Shown here in pieces: positions 27,467 to 35,952 of a DNA stretch of 64,000 nucleotides; position 1 is the stretch's first letter, and every line of letters starts with the position of its first letter. A program made the position numbers and the translations under genes. The DNA is from Cyanobacteria bacterium TGS_CYA1 (GTDB lineage Bacteria > Cyanobacteriota > Vampirovibrionia > Obscuribacterales > Obscuribacteraceae), in assembly GCA_026129135.1 (NCBI GenBank), contig JAHCIQ010000004.1, forward strand, positions 62,001 to 126,000. Reading direction: 5' to 3'. A model generated the notes under the pieces. It searched no databases. It saw only the letters and a program-made list of their open reading frames with translations, and was not told where the DNA came from.

Positions 27467-28978
27467 TTAGGGTAGCTGAGATTTAGACAGCTCTTGCCAG
27501 GATAGCACGTTAAAAAATGTAGGTTTGCGTAAATCGTTGTACCCCGGAATGGGGTTGTTACCTCCTCCTCCTTGTCCCAGAGACGCATTTGTAGAAGTTG
27601 GATCATAAGTCCAATTAATTTTGCCTTGGCTGGAGAGAACTGAAACATTTTTGCCTACAACAGCACTATTCAAATCTATTGTATTAGAACTGACGTTGGT
27701 GATAGTTATGTCCGATTTGGGTGCAAAAACCAAACCGTTGAAGGAGTTGCTTAAATCGATCGCCGTTTTTTTTGACCCATTATAATAAAGCTGTACGCTA
27801 GTTACTTTAGCCGAGGATGGTTGCGAGTAGCTGATGCCGTCCGCGCTTATAGAAATCGAACTGTCGTCAGCTGTTTTACCTCGAACATAAATATTGACAG
27901 GTTGATTAGAACTAGTATCGATGATTAACGTGCTTTCGGGAGCGATGTTCACTGAGTCGGCGATATAATTGCCAGGCTTAATTGTCATAGATGTCGAATT
28001 ATTCAAAACAAGTGCGGAACCTAAATCATACACTTGTGAAGAATCTCCGCCTGGCGAAATTTGTTTAGAGTTTAGATCAACATTTGCGTTACCATTAGAT
28101 TTAGGTGTAGGTGCTGGTACCATATCCGATGCTGAAACATTATTATCGACTGAGCCAAGTATTATACCGCTGCTACTAGCATCTCCAAGTACGTTGGTTT
28201 CCGGTGTAAATACATTGTTGGGCAAATTTGTACTGTGCACGTTTCCAAATATTTTGGAGCTGGCATCCGAAGTGATACCATCTAATCCAGAAATACTGCC
28301 ACCTATAGAATTTCCATTCAAGTTCAAGGTTCCATTGCTTTGCAATACGGTTTGAGAATAATATTTGGCTCTCTCTTGGGCATCAGGAATATTGCTTTTA
28401 TCTGGGAGAGCAATGTTTACATTGGTACCAAGGGTAGTAGAATTACTACTCAGAATTGCATTTGAGAAAAAGGAATTCTTGCCAGTAGGAAGATTTTTGC
28501 CATACCCATTAGGTCCCAAAATTACCGTTACACCGCTTTTATCTATTCCGTTTGTGGCTACGACATTTAATCGCAAGTAATCCGTAGAAGGATTATTGCT
28601 GTCCCAAATAGCCGAATTTTGAAATGCTGTCCAGCCAGGAGATGTATCTGGATTGGATAAGCTTTTTACCATCGGTGGACTTTGCAGATATGAGCCAGAC
28701 ACTTCACTTGGTACTAGAATTGGTGTATCTAGAATGGCGTGAACATCTCCGCCGTTCTCAGCTGCATACTGATTAATGTAGGCTATGGAATACTGAGCTG
28801 AAGATTCCGCAGCGCCTGTTATTTCTTGAGAGCCAAGGCGATTAGCTATACTTCTGTAAGCTGCAATTAGGGAATCCATAACGGCTAGAGCCATAAGTGC
28901 AGCAACAGTGCCCATTACAATGACCAAGATTAAAGAAACTCCTTTTTGCTTCCTACTTAGTTTTCGCATTCGTTTCAT
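27467..28978 (-). CDS. Prepilin-like protein (PilX-type N-terminus) with large passenger domain
   Basis: A 503-residue protein. The N-terminus (RKQKGVSLILVIVMGTVAALMALAVMDSLI) has the Gly-leader and hydrophobic helix of type IV/type II prepilins. The remainder is a Ser/Asn/Gly-rich, beta-type extracellular region of about 450 residues, including a repeat-like part (GTLNLNGNSIGGSISGLDG, FNGLVFAPKSDITIT). Such passenger regions occur in PilX/PilY-associated or polymer-forming pilins. It overlaps the start of the next prepilin gene by TAATG and forms a three-gene operon. Confidence 0.75.
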   Translation of the reverse strand: MKRMRKLSRKQKGVSLILVIVMGTVAALMALAVMDSLIAAYRSIANRLGSQEITGAAESSAQYSIAYINQYAAENGGDVHAILDTPILVPSEVSGSYLQSPPMVKSLSNPDTSPGWTAFQNSAIWDSNNPSTDYLRLNVVATNGIDKSGVTVILGPNGYGKNLPTGKNSFFSNAILSSNSTTLGTNVNIALPDKSNIPDAQERAKYYSQTVLQSNGTLNLNGNSIGGSISGLDGITSDASSKIFGNVHSTNLPNNVFTPETNVLGDASSSGIILGSVDNNVSASDMVPAPTPKSNGNANVDLNSKQISPGGDSSQVYDLGSALVLNNSTSMTIKPGNYIADSVNIAPESTLIIDTSSNQPVNIYVRGKTADDSSISISADGISYSQPSSAKVTSVQLYYNGSKKTAIDLSNSFNGLVFAPKSDITITNVSSNTIDLNSAVVGKNVSVLSSQGKINWTYDPTSTNASLGQGGGGNNPIPGYNDLRKPTFFNVLSWQELSKSQLP

Positions 28979-29868
28979 TAGTCGGATGCTCCATTGCCGC
29001 GTTTAAAAAATTCGGAACAAATTGCAAGAGTAGAAGGTGTGTAATCTTTTCTTGCTGATGCATCGTTGTTGAAAAGCTCAACTGTTACAGAAACACCTCG
29101 AATGTTCGCTGTTTCTAATGCCGTTGGCTTTCCGACCCTATGGTCTGCATCAATCAAATAAGAAAAGACCAAGGGTGGAGGGGTGTTGGCGATTGGATCT
29201 GTGGCTGCGTTGGGATCCACAGGTCCTACAATTCCAGTCATAACTGTTTGTGGATTGTTTGATGCGATTGGGGGCACAAAGCTGGGGTTGCTAGAATGAT
29301 TTCCTTTGAAAATAGTTTTTTGCAGGACAAATTGTCCCTTTCCTGGCTTGTTTTTGTCAGCGAGGACTTTGTACACATAAGTGTCAACATCCCATTTCCC
29401 ATTTGATGATGCTGGGGGCTGTCCATCCGCCAACTCTGGATAACTGTAACTATTATCAAAAACGGGAACTTGAAAAATCAGTGTTTGCTCATCTAAATAA
29501 TAGGGCCTCGGCGGCCAGACCGTGTTACTGGTCTCAATGGGAAATATTGTAGCTTGAGAATCTGGAGTTAAATCGCCCTCCTCCGGAGGCGGCACGTAGT
29601 TTGGATTTGATAGAGCAGGAAACGAATTTGCTGTAGAGGAATCTCCTTGCTGATCGCCAAAGAATTTTGCCATGTGAATCTCTTGTTTTAATGAAGGTTC
29701 CAATCTCTTTGCTGCTGTTATCGAGCTGAGACTGTTATACGCCCGAAAGCTGGTCGAATTTATAAGGCTCAATGTACCAATTACTGCACCAGCAATTAGC
29801 GACGACACAAACATGGCAGCCATGGTTTCGACCAAACTTAAACCTGTTTGTTTACGTTTCATTTTCAT
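28978..29868 (-). CDS. Type II secretion/pilus minor pseudopilin (PulJ/PilW-like)
   Basis: A 296-residue prepilin. The cleavage motif is QTG-LSLVETMAAMFVSS, with Glu5 in the expected place, followed by a hydrophobic helix. The large extracellular domain (NYVPPPEEGDLTPDSQ...) is typical for PulJ/PilW-type minor pilins. It lies in an operon with two other prepilins and overlaps its upstream partner by 4 nt. Confidence 0.8.
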   Translation of the reverse strand: MKMKRKQTGLSLVETMAAMFVSSLIAGAVIGTLSLINSTSFRAYNSLSSITAAKRLEPSLKQEIHMAKFFGDQQGDSSTANSFPALSNPNYVPPPEEGDLTPDSQATIFPIETSNTVWPPRPYYLDEQTLIFQVPVFDNSYSYPELADGQPPASSNGKWDVDTYVYKVLADKNKPGKGQFVLQKTIFKGNHSSNPSFVPPIASNNPQTVMTGIVGPVDPNAATDPIANTPPPLVFSYLIDADHRVGKPTALETANIRGVSVTVELFNNDASARKDYTPSTLAICSEFFKRGNGASD

Positions 29869-30425
29869 TCGAAGTCACCACCTTCCGCAAAAACGTAAGC
29901 TTTTCGTATTAGCTTTTTGGAGTAGGCTGATGTGTTGTTTGCCGACGTAGCTTTGTATGCCACAGTTACGACTACTTTGATAGAATCAAGATTGCCAGTT
30001 TCTGTCGTGGAATCGATTACTTCTTCCGTCGCCTCCGCGTCAAAGAAGTTTCCGGAGTTCAACTGCCACTTATTTGAGATAGTTAGATTTCCGCTGCTTC
30101 CATCCACTGCGCCGAAAACTTTGCTCGAATCCTCAAGATCGATTTGAACAGGAGAAATCCTGAGTGGTGAATCAGATTTTTTTTTGTTGATCTGGAGAAC
30201 AAAGGGAGTGCCAGTGCTAGCTAGATTTTTTAAAGTACTATAAGGGGTTGTTTTAGCATTTTCAATTAGTAATTCCGCAGCGCTAATTGCAATCAGTTCG
30301 TCATGATTTGCTCTCATTAATTGCAGTGTTTGGGCAAGCATAGTGGACAGCATAACAATGAAAATGCCGCTTAACCCAACCGATATTACCGATTCAACTA
30401 AAGATATTCCGTTTTGTCTATGCAT
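29865..30425 (-). CDS. Minor prepilin (PilV-like)
   Basis: A 186-residue prepilin, first gene of the three-gene operon. Its leader is very short (MHRQNG), cleaved before ISLVESVISVGLSGIFIVM, with Glu5 present. The domain after the helix is about 140 residues, the size of PilV/PulI-type minor pilins. No assembly ATPase or prepilin peptidase is in the window, so the machine using these pilins is elsewhere. Confidence 0.8.
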   Translation of the reverse strand: MHRQNGISLVESVISVGLSGIFIVMLSTMLAQTLQLMRANHDELIAISAAELLIENAKTTPYSTLKNLASTGTPFVLQINKKKSDSPLRISPVQIDLEDSSKVFGAVDGSSGNLTISNKWQLNSGNFFDAEATEEVIDSTTETGNLDSIKVVVTVAYKATSANNTSAYSKKLIRKAYVFAEGGDFE

Positions 30426-30661
30426 ATTCTTATTACATTATTTAGAAAGATCATGCCCTAGAGCTTATCTCAAGTATCAACAGACCATAGTTATTAGCAC
30501 ATCCAGTTTTCTTTTGAGGAAAGAAGCTATAGCATTAGAGCTTTTCAGGTCTGATTTAGGACTTTTAAGCAGGCAGACACCTAAGAAACTGTTTCGCCAC
30601 CAGCAAAAGTCTAGCCGCACTCCATTAAGATGAGAAACATCAAGGAGCAGCGAAGAAACGG

Positions 30662-31132
30662 ATGAAAACCAACTGGGGCAAAAAAATATTTCTATGGACA
30701 GGACCTGTCATTTATTTTGGCTTCGTGTTGCCAATGATGGCATCAGTCAATTTAGACAAAATTGGATTTATCGCTCTAAGCATTTTAGGTTTAAGCACTC
30801 TGTATTTTCTAATAAGTTTGACTGTTCTGAATGTGCTTCAGAGCGTGCTCTTTCCAGTCTTGCGCGAGAGAGACTTATTCGACTTTCACGCAAAAAACTC
30901 TGCAATTTATGCACTTATGACTGGTATCCCGGCGACGTATCTGGGGGCGTTTAACATCGCCATGGCTTATGGCTGCCCAGGTGGAAAGCCTGAGTTTGAC
31001 GTGGTTGGGATTGTTTTGCTTTGCGCTTATGGATGGGGCATCGGAGCTACTGCAGGAATTATTGCAAGTGCTTTTCTACTGCCATTTCTGCTTCCTATCA
31101 AACAAGCCTTCTCAAGCCTGTTTACCAAGTAA
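30662..31132 (+). CDS. Four-helix membrane protein, unknown
   Basis: A 156-residue protein with four predicted membrane helices (at about residues 9-29, 33-60, 80-103 and 115-145), and a short hydrophilic loop (LRERDLFDFHAKNSA). It is preceded by caaggagc, 15 nt before the ATG. I recognise no family. Confidence 0.65.
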   Translation: MKTNWGKKIFLWTGPVIYFGFVLPMMASVNLDKIGFIALSILGLSTLYFLISLTVLNVLQSVLFPVLRERDLFDFHAKNSAIYALMTGIPATYLGAFNIAMAYGCPGGKPEFDVVGIVLLCAYGWGIGATAGIIASAFLLPFLLPIKQAFSSLFTK

Positions 31133-31185
31133 TTTCGTTAATGGTTTGGAGACCCTCCTGTTATGTCGGCGGGCTGGTGTATAGC

Positions 31186-31200
31186 CCGGAGAGTCTCCGG
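31186..31200. terminator. GC-rich palindrome ccgga-gagtc-tccgg
   Basis: A short hairpin in the 112-nt gap between convergent genes. It has no T-run, so a terminator role is only tentative. Confidence 0.3.
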
Positions 31201-31244
31201 CCACTATGTTTTCAAACGAATCTTGCAGTTTGCTTTCAGTCCGA

Positions 31245-31970
31245 CTATTTCGCGTGTTTCACCGCTACGCGACAAAAGCCTCCATTTTCGGTTCGATTCC
31301 ACATTACATTAATGTCGAAATTAGGTGACTTTAAATAATTTGCCGGTAGTGCGGGGAAAGGCTGACTGCCGCCAATGAGACCATAGACGAATTTTTGTGC
31401 ATCAGGGTTGGGAGCGCTGATCGATATTTTTTCTATTGTGCCTTTGGGTGAGATTTTGACATGTGAGACTGTTGTCACCATTGTGCTACTCATGGGGTAT
31501 TTCTTGGGATCGGAGGCGGGAATTCTGTCTTCCATCAATCGTTCATAAGGTTTTTGTTTCATGCCCACTGAGTATTGAAGATTTTCTTCGATACTGTCGA
31601 GAGCAAACGGACCGCCGATGTTTTGATATTTTCCATTTTTGAAAAACACTGTGAACCATACATACTTCTTCAGCGGAGAAGGCGGCGGCACGTTGATTTT
31701 GCGCACCCCGTTTGCCACCAACTTTACGGCTTCAGGCATCGGTTCCGCTTTCGAGCCTATTGCGCAAAGTTCTAACTTACCAGCAGGTGTCGATTTCATA
31801 ATCACTTCGACACCGTTATTTGCGCCCGGAGCAGCAAGTGCATGCAAAGGCGCAAGAGCTTCGTAAACCTGTATCGACCAGTCTTCAGCGTAAACCTTTT
31901 GTGGCCTGCACAAAAAAGTTATTGCGCACATTAGCGATATCGCCAAAAATCTTTTCAATGTGACTTTCAT
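31245..31970 (-). CDS. Exported hypothetical protein
   Basis: A 241-residue protein with a signal peptide (residues 1-28, ending KVYAED). The C-terminal third (VTTVSHVKISPKGTIEKISISAPNPDAQKFVYGLIGGSQPFPALP) looks like the TonB/TolA C-terminal beta-alpha-beta arrangement: the pattern of a strand, G.I..I.I, a helix, then a PFP.LP turn. That would suggest protein binding in the periplasm. The match is by eye only. Confidence 0.6.
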   Translation of the reverse strand: MKVTLKRFLAISLMCAITFLCRPQKVYAEDWSIQVYEALAPLHALAAPGANNGVEVIMKSTPAGKLELCAIGSKAEPMPEAVKLVANGVRKINVPPPSPLKKYVWFTVFFKNGKYQNIGGPFALDSIEENLQYSVGMKQKPYERLMEDRIPASDPKKYPMSSTMVTTVSHVKISPKGTIEKISISAPNPDAQKFVYGLIGGSQPFPALPANYLKSPNFDINVMWNRTENGGFCRVAVKHAK

Positions 31971-32033
31971 TAGACTAAACCTTCGAGAGACAGTCCGCTT
32001 GGGCTTAATTCCACTTTAATCTTCTAATAAAAC

Positions 32034-32447
32034 TTATCTGGGCAGCCTGTCCAAAAACGCTGCCTGGTCCGGGTGAATGCACTTGCGGGCCTCATCTAGC
32101 GTAATGAATTCTGCCTTGTCTATTTCCCAAGATAGAGTAGCCGGTATCTGCGCTGTAATCGCTTCTGCTGCAAAGCAATGAACGCGCTTTCTGCTTTTTG
32201 TGTACTCGATGTGTCCCAATGAAACCAACGATTGCTTAACTTCAATGCCGGTCTCTTCGAAAGTTTCTCTGCGTGCGGCGTCTTCTAAGCTCTCGCCCTC
32301 ATTTGGAAGTATTATCCAATTCGCTATGGTTTCACATTTGGTACTATTTTCTTTTTTGTAACTTTCGTATATTGGTCGTTTTTTAGTTCCTGAGCAGACG
32401 CCTCTTTCTCTGGATGGCGATAGGTCAAACCTAAATAAAAACCCCAA
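32034..32447 (-). pseudogene. Nudix hydrolase remnant lacking the N-terminus and part of the Nudix box
   Basis: The frame carries a clear Nudix helix (GESLEDAARRETFEETGI) and a C-terminal half that fits a small Nudix hydrolase. But the residues before it read WIILPNEGES, where a family member would have about four more residues and the first box Gly (W..LPGG.VE.GES). The only ATG in frame (32447) starts inside the neighbouring membrane-protein gene in another frame, and the first 40 codons read like a shadow of that gene. I take this as an N-terminally lost gene with a small in-frame deletion; it could also be a divergent short Nudix protein. Confidence 0.55.
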
Positions 32448-32608
32448 ATTATTGCAAGCAAGTAGAGAATGCCAGGGCGGAACATGAAGTTAATCCAGGG
32501 ATTGTTCCACGGCATCAAAGAGCCAACTAAGCCCACTGTAAGGCAAATAGCGACAACGGTATAGATGACTTTTTCTTTCTTAGTTAGCGGCTTGTTTGAG
32601 AGTTTCAT
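32324..32608 (-). CDS. Small two-helix membrane protein
   Basis: A 94-residue protein from the ATG at 32608. Two hydrophobic segments (VIYTVVAICLTVGLVGSLM and FRPGILYLLAIIWGFYLGLTY) flank MPWNNPWINFM. The C-terminus is charged (RHPEKEASAQELKND). It overlaps the damaged Nudix frame by about 120 nt. No family recognised. Confidence 0.55.
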   Translation of the reverse strand: MKLSNKPLTKKEKVIYTVVAICLTVGLVGSLMPWNNPWINFMFRPGILYLLAIIWGFYLGLTYRHPEKEASAQELKNDQYTKVTKKKIVPNVKP

Positions 32609-32684
32609 AATATAACTATTATGCCCTATCTCGCCGATTTGAGTGAATTCACTTATAATCTTCAAAAGCGTTCGGGGGCGTCTA

Positions 32685-32942
32685 ATGAAGTTTGATTTGT
32701 TGACTATTTATGGACTAATTTCTGTAATGTTGGGTCTGGTTTTTTACGCTCTTGAGCCAAAGTCAAACTGGTACGTTCTAGGCTTCGCTATTGTAAGCAT
32801 TATGGCTTCAATTTACGGTTTTTTGGAAGGGACATGGCCCTTTGGACTGGTGGAAATTGCCTGGGCGATAATTGCTTTTCGCCGATTTTGGATGAGACGT
32901 AGTGGCAAATATGTAATCGAGCCTGAAAAGTCCGGTCATTAA
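32685..32942 (+). CDS. Small three-helix membrane protein coupled to alcohol dehydrogenase
   Basis: An 85-residue protein from the ATG at 32685, with hydrophobic stretches LLTIYGLISVMLGLVFYAL, WYVLGFAIVSIMASIYGFLEG and GLVEIAWAIIAFRRFW. A 99-residue reading from a GTG at 32643 is less likely. Its stop overlaps the next start (TAATG), so the two are translationally coupled. The function is unknown. Confidence 0.6.
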   Translation: MKFDLLTIYGLISVMLGLVFYALEPKSNWYVLGFAIVSIMASIYGFLEGTWPFGLVEIAWAIIAFRRFWMRRSGKYVIEPEKSGH

Positions 32943-33892
32943 TGAAAGCGCTTAGATTTATAAATGGGAAGCTAAGAATAGAAGAAGTCCCTGAGCCTGC
33001 GGCGGCGCAAGATGTTGCCGTGATCAAAATCGAGCGCGCTGGTGTGTGTAACACCGATCTCGAAATTTTGAAGGGCTATCACCATTTTGAAGGCACCATT
33101 GGTCACGAATTTGTGGGCACTGTATCTGATGCCCAAGATAAATCACTCATTGGCAAAAGGGTTGTAGCTGATATCAATCAAGCGTGCACCAAATGCGATA
33201 TCTGCAAAAATGGTGGCATGCATCATTGTCCAAATAGGACTGTCATTGGCATAGTAAACAAAGACGGGGCTTTTGCTGAGTATCTTGCTGCAAGAGTCAG
33301 CAGTCTGGTTGAAGTGCCAAAAGATATATCTCTGGACAAAATCGTTTTTGCCGAGCCGGTTGCCGCCGCGCTGGAAATTCAAGAACAACTGAATTTGAAT
33401 ACAGACAATGCAATTTGTGTAATTGGCGATGGCAAATTGGGTTTATTAATCGCTATGACGTTGGATAAAAGCGGATACGAGGTTCACCTCGTAGGCAGGC
33501 ATCCAGAGCGCATCGAGCGGCTCGCTAATTTTAGAGGCACTTACCAATTTTCCGCACCTGAAAAATCTTACGCTGTCGTTGTCGAAGCCACCGGTAATCC
33601 ACAAGGATTTCAGACAGCGATGAATCTCGTGCGACCCAGGGGACATCTCGTTCTCAACTCGACTTATGCAGCACCATTTGAATTCAATCCATCGATGCTC
33701 GTCGTCAACGAAATAAACGTGATTGGCTCACGCTGCGGTCCCATGGATAAAGCAGTTGCGCAAATTGCCAGTGGCAAGATTGATCCAAGCACATTGATAG
33801 ATGCACAAATGCCTCTAGAAAAGGGAGTGGAGGCTCTTGCGCACGCTCAGGAAAAAGGCGTATTGAAAGTGTTAATTGAGTTTCCCGGCTAG
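32942..33892 (+). CDS. Zinc-dependent alcohol dehydrogenase (MDR family)
   Basis: A 316-residue medium-chain dehydrogenase. The catalytic zinc site is AGVCNTDL (Cys) and GHEFVG (His, Glu). The structural-zinc loop is CTKCDICKNGGMHHCPN, with four Cys. The NAD(P) site VIGDGKLGLLIAMTL has GDGKLG rather than the usual GxGxxG. It is related to threonine/sorbitol dehydrogenases, but shorter than the usual 340-350 residues. The substrate cannot be told from sequence. It is coupled to the small membrane protein before it. Confidence 0.88.
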   Translation: MKALRFINGKLRIEEVPEPAAAQDVAVIKIERAGVCNTDLEILKGYHHFEGTIGHEFVGTVSDAQDKSLIGKRVVADINQACTKCDICKNGGMHHCPNRTVIGIVNKDGAFAEYLAARVSSLVEVPKDISLDKIVFAEPVAAALEIQEQLNLNTDNAICVIGDGKLGLLIAMTLDKSGYEVHLVGRHPERIERLANFRGTYQFSAPEKSYAVVVEATGNPQGFQTAMNLVRPRGHLVLNSTYAAPFEFNPSMLVVNEINVIGSRCGPMDKAVAQIASGKIDPSTLIDAQMPLEKGVEALAHAQEKGVLKVLIEFPG

Positions 33893-33908
33893 CGTTGCTC
33901 ACGCATTT

Positions 33909-34241
33909 TTATCCCAATGCTTCCTGCAAGTCAGACAGTTGAGCCTGAAAAATCTCCTTTGCGACATCGAGGAGTTTGAATAGTTTTGGATTTGAGCAGG
34001 AGTAGTAAATGTTGACTCCTTGCTTTCGAGCAAATACGAGATTGTTCGTCTTTAAAACGGTCAACTGCTGAGAAACATTCGGCAGTTCGATTTCAAGTTT
34101 GTCTCTTATTTCGCTTACAGTTTTCTCTCCGGTTCTAAGCTCATCGAGAATACGAATTCGAACTGGATTGCTTAAAGCCTTAAACAGTTCGGATTTAAGT
34201 TCCGTCAGTTTTTTTCGCTGCTGAGTTTGATTTTTAGGCAT
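33909..34241 (-). CDS. ArsR-family winged-helix regulator
   Basis: A 110-residue protein from the ATG at 34241 (a longer start at 34271 is possible). The winged helix reads LFKALSNPVRIRILDELRTGEKTVSEIRDKLEIELPNVSQQLTVLKTNNLVFARKQGVNIYYSC. Metal-binding Cys are not in the usual places (only one Cys, after the wing), so it may sense something other than metals. It lies head-to-head with the RRM gene. Confidence 0.88.
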   Translation of the reverse strand: MPKNQTQQRKKLTELKSELFKALSNPVRIRILDELRTGEKTVSEIRDKLEIELPNVSQQLTVLKTNNLVFARKQGVNIYYSCSNPKLFKLLDVAKEIFQAQLSDLQEALG

Positions 34242-34330
34242 TCTGGTGACCTTGACGATTGATGATATCAATGATATATTTGTATTGTATCGCAGTTGCG
34301 CAATTATGCAACTATTTAAGGATGTTTTTT

Positions 34331-34618
34331 ATGAGTACTAGCCTTTTGGTTGGCAACCTGCCTGTTGAAGTTACTGAAGACGAAGTGTTGGAGTTCTTTT
34401 CTTCTTTTGGAAAAGTGAAGACCGTGACACTGGTTAGAAATGATCGGGGAGGCGCAAGAGGCTTTGCTGTTGTCGTGATGTCTTCTCGCCAGGAGGCGGT
34501 TGCTGCTTCCGAGGTTCAAGCCAATCATGAAATGGGCGGGCGACGATTAACAGTCTCATTGCGAAAGGTGTCTAAGAATTCTCCTGGATTTTTGGGCTTT
34601 CTCAAACTTTTTGGCTAG
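34331..34618 (+). CDS. Single-RRM RNA-binding protein
   Basis: A 95-residue protein with one RNA recognition motif. RNP2 is LLVGNL (5-10), RNP1 is RGGARGFAVVVM, and the rest of the fold (EDEVLEFFSSFGKVKTVTLV, MGGRRLTVSLRK) is complete. Aromatic residues normally found in RNP1 and RNP2 are partly replaced, as Leu in RNP2. The ATG at 34331 has an aagga site; the in-frame ORF upstream is not needed. Single-RRM proteins are frequent in cyanobacteria, where some respond to cold. This fits the organism placement. Confidence 0.9.
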   Translation: MSTSLLVGNLPVEVTEDEVLEFFSSFGKVKTVTLVRNDRGGARGFAVVVMSSRQEAVAASEVQANHEMGGRRLTVSLRKVSKNSPGFLGFLKLFG

Positions 34619-34661
34619 ACCACAATACTTTTACTTCGACCTGCTCCGGTCTAATCTACAG

Positions 34662-34688
34662 AGAGGAAATGTACAAAACATTTCCTCT
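34662..34688. terminator. Convergent terminator with an 11-bp perfect stem
   Basis: agaggaaatgt (34662-34672) pairs exactly with acatttcctct (34678-34688) around an acaaa loop. It lies between the convergent RRM and UPF0178 genes, overlapping the latter's stop codon. Confidence 0.65.
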
Positions 34689-35148
34689 ACTGTTTGGTTA
34701 TGGTTAACTTTGTTAGTGCACGGTCGAAAGACGATGCAAACTCGCGTCGCTCCTTGTCACCAAAAGGTTTTGGACCGCCTGTCGTTTCTCCGCTGTCTCG
34801 CAGATCTTGCATCAAGTTTCGCATCGAAATGCGCTCGCCAATATTGTCTGGCGTAAATACCAACCCGCGCGGACTTAGCACCACAATATTTTTTGGCACC
34901 AGAATATGCGCTAGGGGAATATCTTGGGTGATAACCAGATCGCCCACAAGTGCATTTTCACCAATATACTTGTCTGCCGCATCTGGTTCTGCATCGACTT
35001 GCACGAACGAAATAAATGGTGACAGCATTAATGGCAAAACTTTGTTTGCAACAAAAACAGTTTCGACAGACTTGCGGTGAGCGGCTCTCGAAATAATATC
35101 TTTAACTGCGACAGGACATGCGTCTGCATCTACCCAGATTTTCATCAT
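34687..35148 (-). CDS. UPF0178 (YaiI/YqxD family) protein
   Basis: A 153-residue protein of the conserved YaiI/YqxD family, usual length. It shows the N-terminal IWVDADACPVAVKDII, the middle VQVDAEPDAADKYIGE, GDLVITQDIPLAH, and the Gly-rich end SGETTGGPKPFGDKERREFASSFDRAL. The fold is PIN/NYN-like, which suggests a nuclease, but no activity is established. Confidence 0.93.
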   Translation of the reverse strand: MMKIWVDADACPVAVKDIISRAAHRKSVETVFVANKVLPLMLSPFISFVQVDAEPDAADKYIGENALVGDLVITQDIPLAHILVPKNIVVLSPRGLVFTPDNIGERISMRNLMQDLRDSGETTGGPKPFGDKERREFASSFDRALTKLTITKQ

Positions 35149-35470
35149 TAGATGTTATCAGCTAATGGCTGACTGGGTGCCAAATTGCCTCCAATTCAAA
35201 ATGATTAAAAAATGATTTGTACCGGTTGACATCAAAAAAATTTTTGGTAAAAAAGTATTGGAAGGTCACAGTATTCCTTCCGAAAGCAAATCAGTTTTTC
35301 ACCCCCCAATGGAGGATTGATTTAAATTCAAAAAATGAAATCTGAAATATAAGGTAACGGCTCTTTAGCCGATTAAAAACAAAAAGGGCAGTTTCAAGTT
35401 GGAACTGCCCTTGCAACGAGCATTTAGTTGGTATTTGTAATTTCTTCTTTGATAAAAGAGGTGAGAAATT
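35149..35470 (+). promoter_or_regulatory. 322-nt intergenic: promoter and structured leader of the LRV gene
   Basis: A promoter-like TTGACA (35226-35231) with a 16-nt spacer and TAAAAA lies near the start. The downstream 200 nt hold several hairpins. These are ggaagg/ccttcc at about 35262-35282, ggct-cttt-agcc at 35359-35370, and the strong stem at 35384-35412. The ribosome site gaggtgag is just before the ATG at 35471. It looks like a long structured 5' leader. I recognise no named riboswitch. Confidence 0.45.
35384..35412 (-). terminator. Strong hairpin, intrinsic terminator in the minus direction
   Basis: aagggcagtt pairs with aactgccctt. Read on the minus strand it is followed by ttttgttttt, a good intrinsic terminator. 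No minus-strand gene ends here, so it may serve an antisense or small RNA, or act only as a + strand leader hairpin. Confidence 0.5.
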
Positions 35471-35908
35471 ATGCGTGATTTAACATGGTTTGAATTCTAT
35501 CTGGCTGCTGGAAATCCCTCCACGCCTGTTTATCAGCTGGAAAATCTTGCAGGACAAAACGACGCAAAAATAAGACGCCGCGTGGCAGAAAATCCTGGCA
35601 CTCCCGAATTCCTTCTTAGAAACCTGGCTGTCGATAAAGATCCCGAAGTTAGGCTTGCTGTAGCTTCAAGTCCATCTTGTCCTGTTAGCCTTTTGCGGCA
35701 ATTAGCGCGTGACCTTGATCCGACCGTGCGTTTTGGCATGGCAGAAGATCCCAATTTGCCAGAGGAAATATTACTTTCGCTCACGGAAGACGAAAATAGC
35801 TATGTGGGCCACCGAGCCCAGAAGACCCTCGAGAAACTGGGAGCTTCCAAATTCAAGCAAGAACCCATTGACATTTTTCGAGGAGAAACGAGATGGCTGT
35901 ACGCATGA
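35471..35908 (+). CDS. Leucine-rich-repeat-variant (LRV) protein
   Basis: A 145-residue protein with four repeats of about 24 residues: AENPGTPEFLLRNLAVDKDPEVRLAV, ASSPSCPVSLLRQLARDLDPTVRFGM, and AEDPNLPEEILLSLTEDENSYVGHRA, with a first one at 14-38. This matches the LRV pattern, alpha/3-10 solenoids found beside iron-sulfur clusters in some nitrogenase-linked proteins. Here the N-terminal Cys cluster is absent. Likely a protein-binding solenoid. Preceded by a long structured leader. Confidence 0.8.
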   Translation: MRDLTWFEFYLAAGNPSTPVYQLENLAGQNDAKIRRRVAENPGTPEFLLRNLAVDKDPEVRLAVASSPSCPVSLLRQLARDLDPTVRFGMAEDPNLPEEILLSLTEDENSYVGHRAQKTLEKLGASKFKQEPIDIFRGETRWLYA

Positions 35909-35952
35909 TTGCGTACAGCCTCTCTTGCATTTAGTATCGAGTAACAGATTTA

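Noticed and set aside
27467..27490. gctgagattt near the pilin gene end as a possible TPP riboswitch core
   Set aside because: It lies inside the 3' end of a coding sequence and lacks the other conserved arms.
30343..30633. 96-codon + ORF upstream of the four-helix membrane gene
   Set aside because: It begins inside the opposite pilin gene, has irregular composition and no start-site support.
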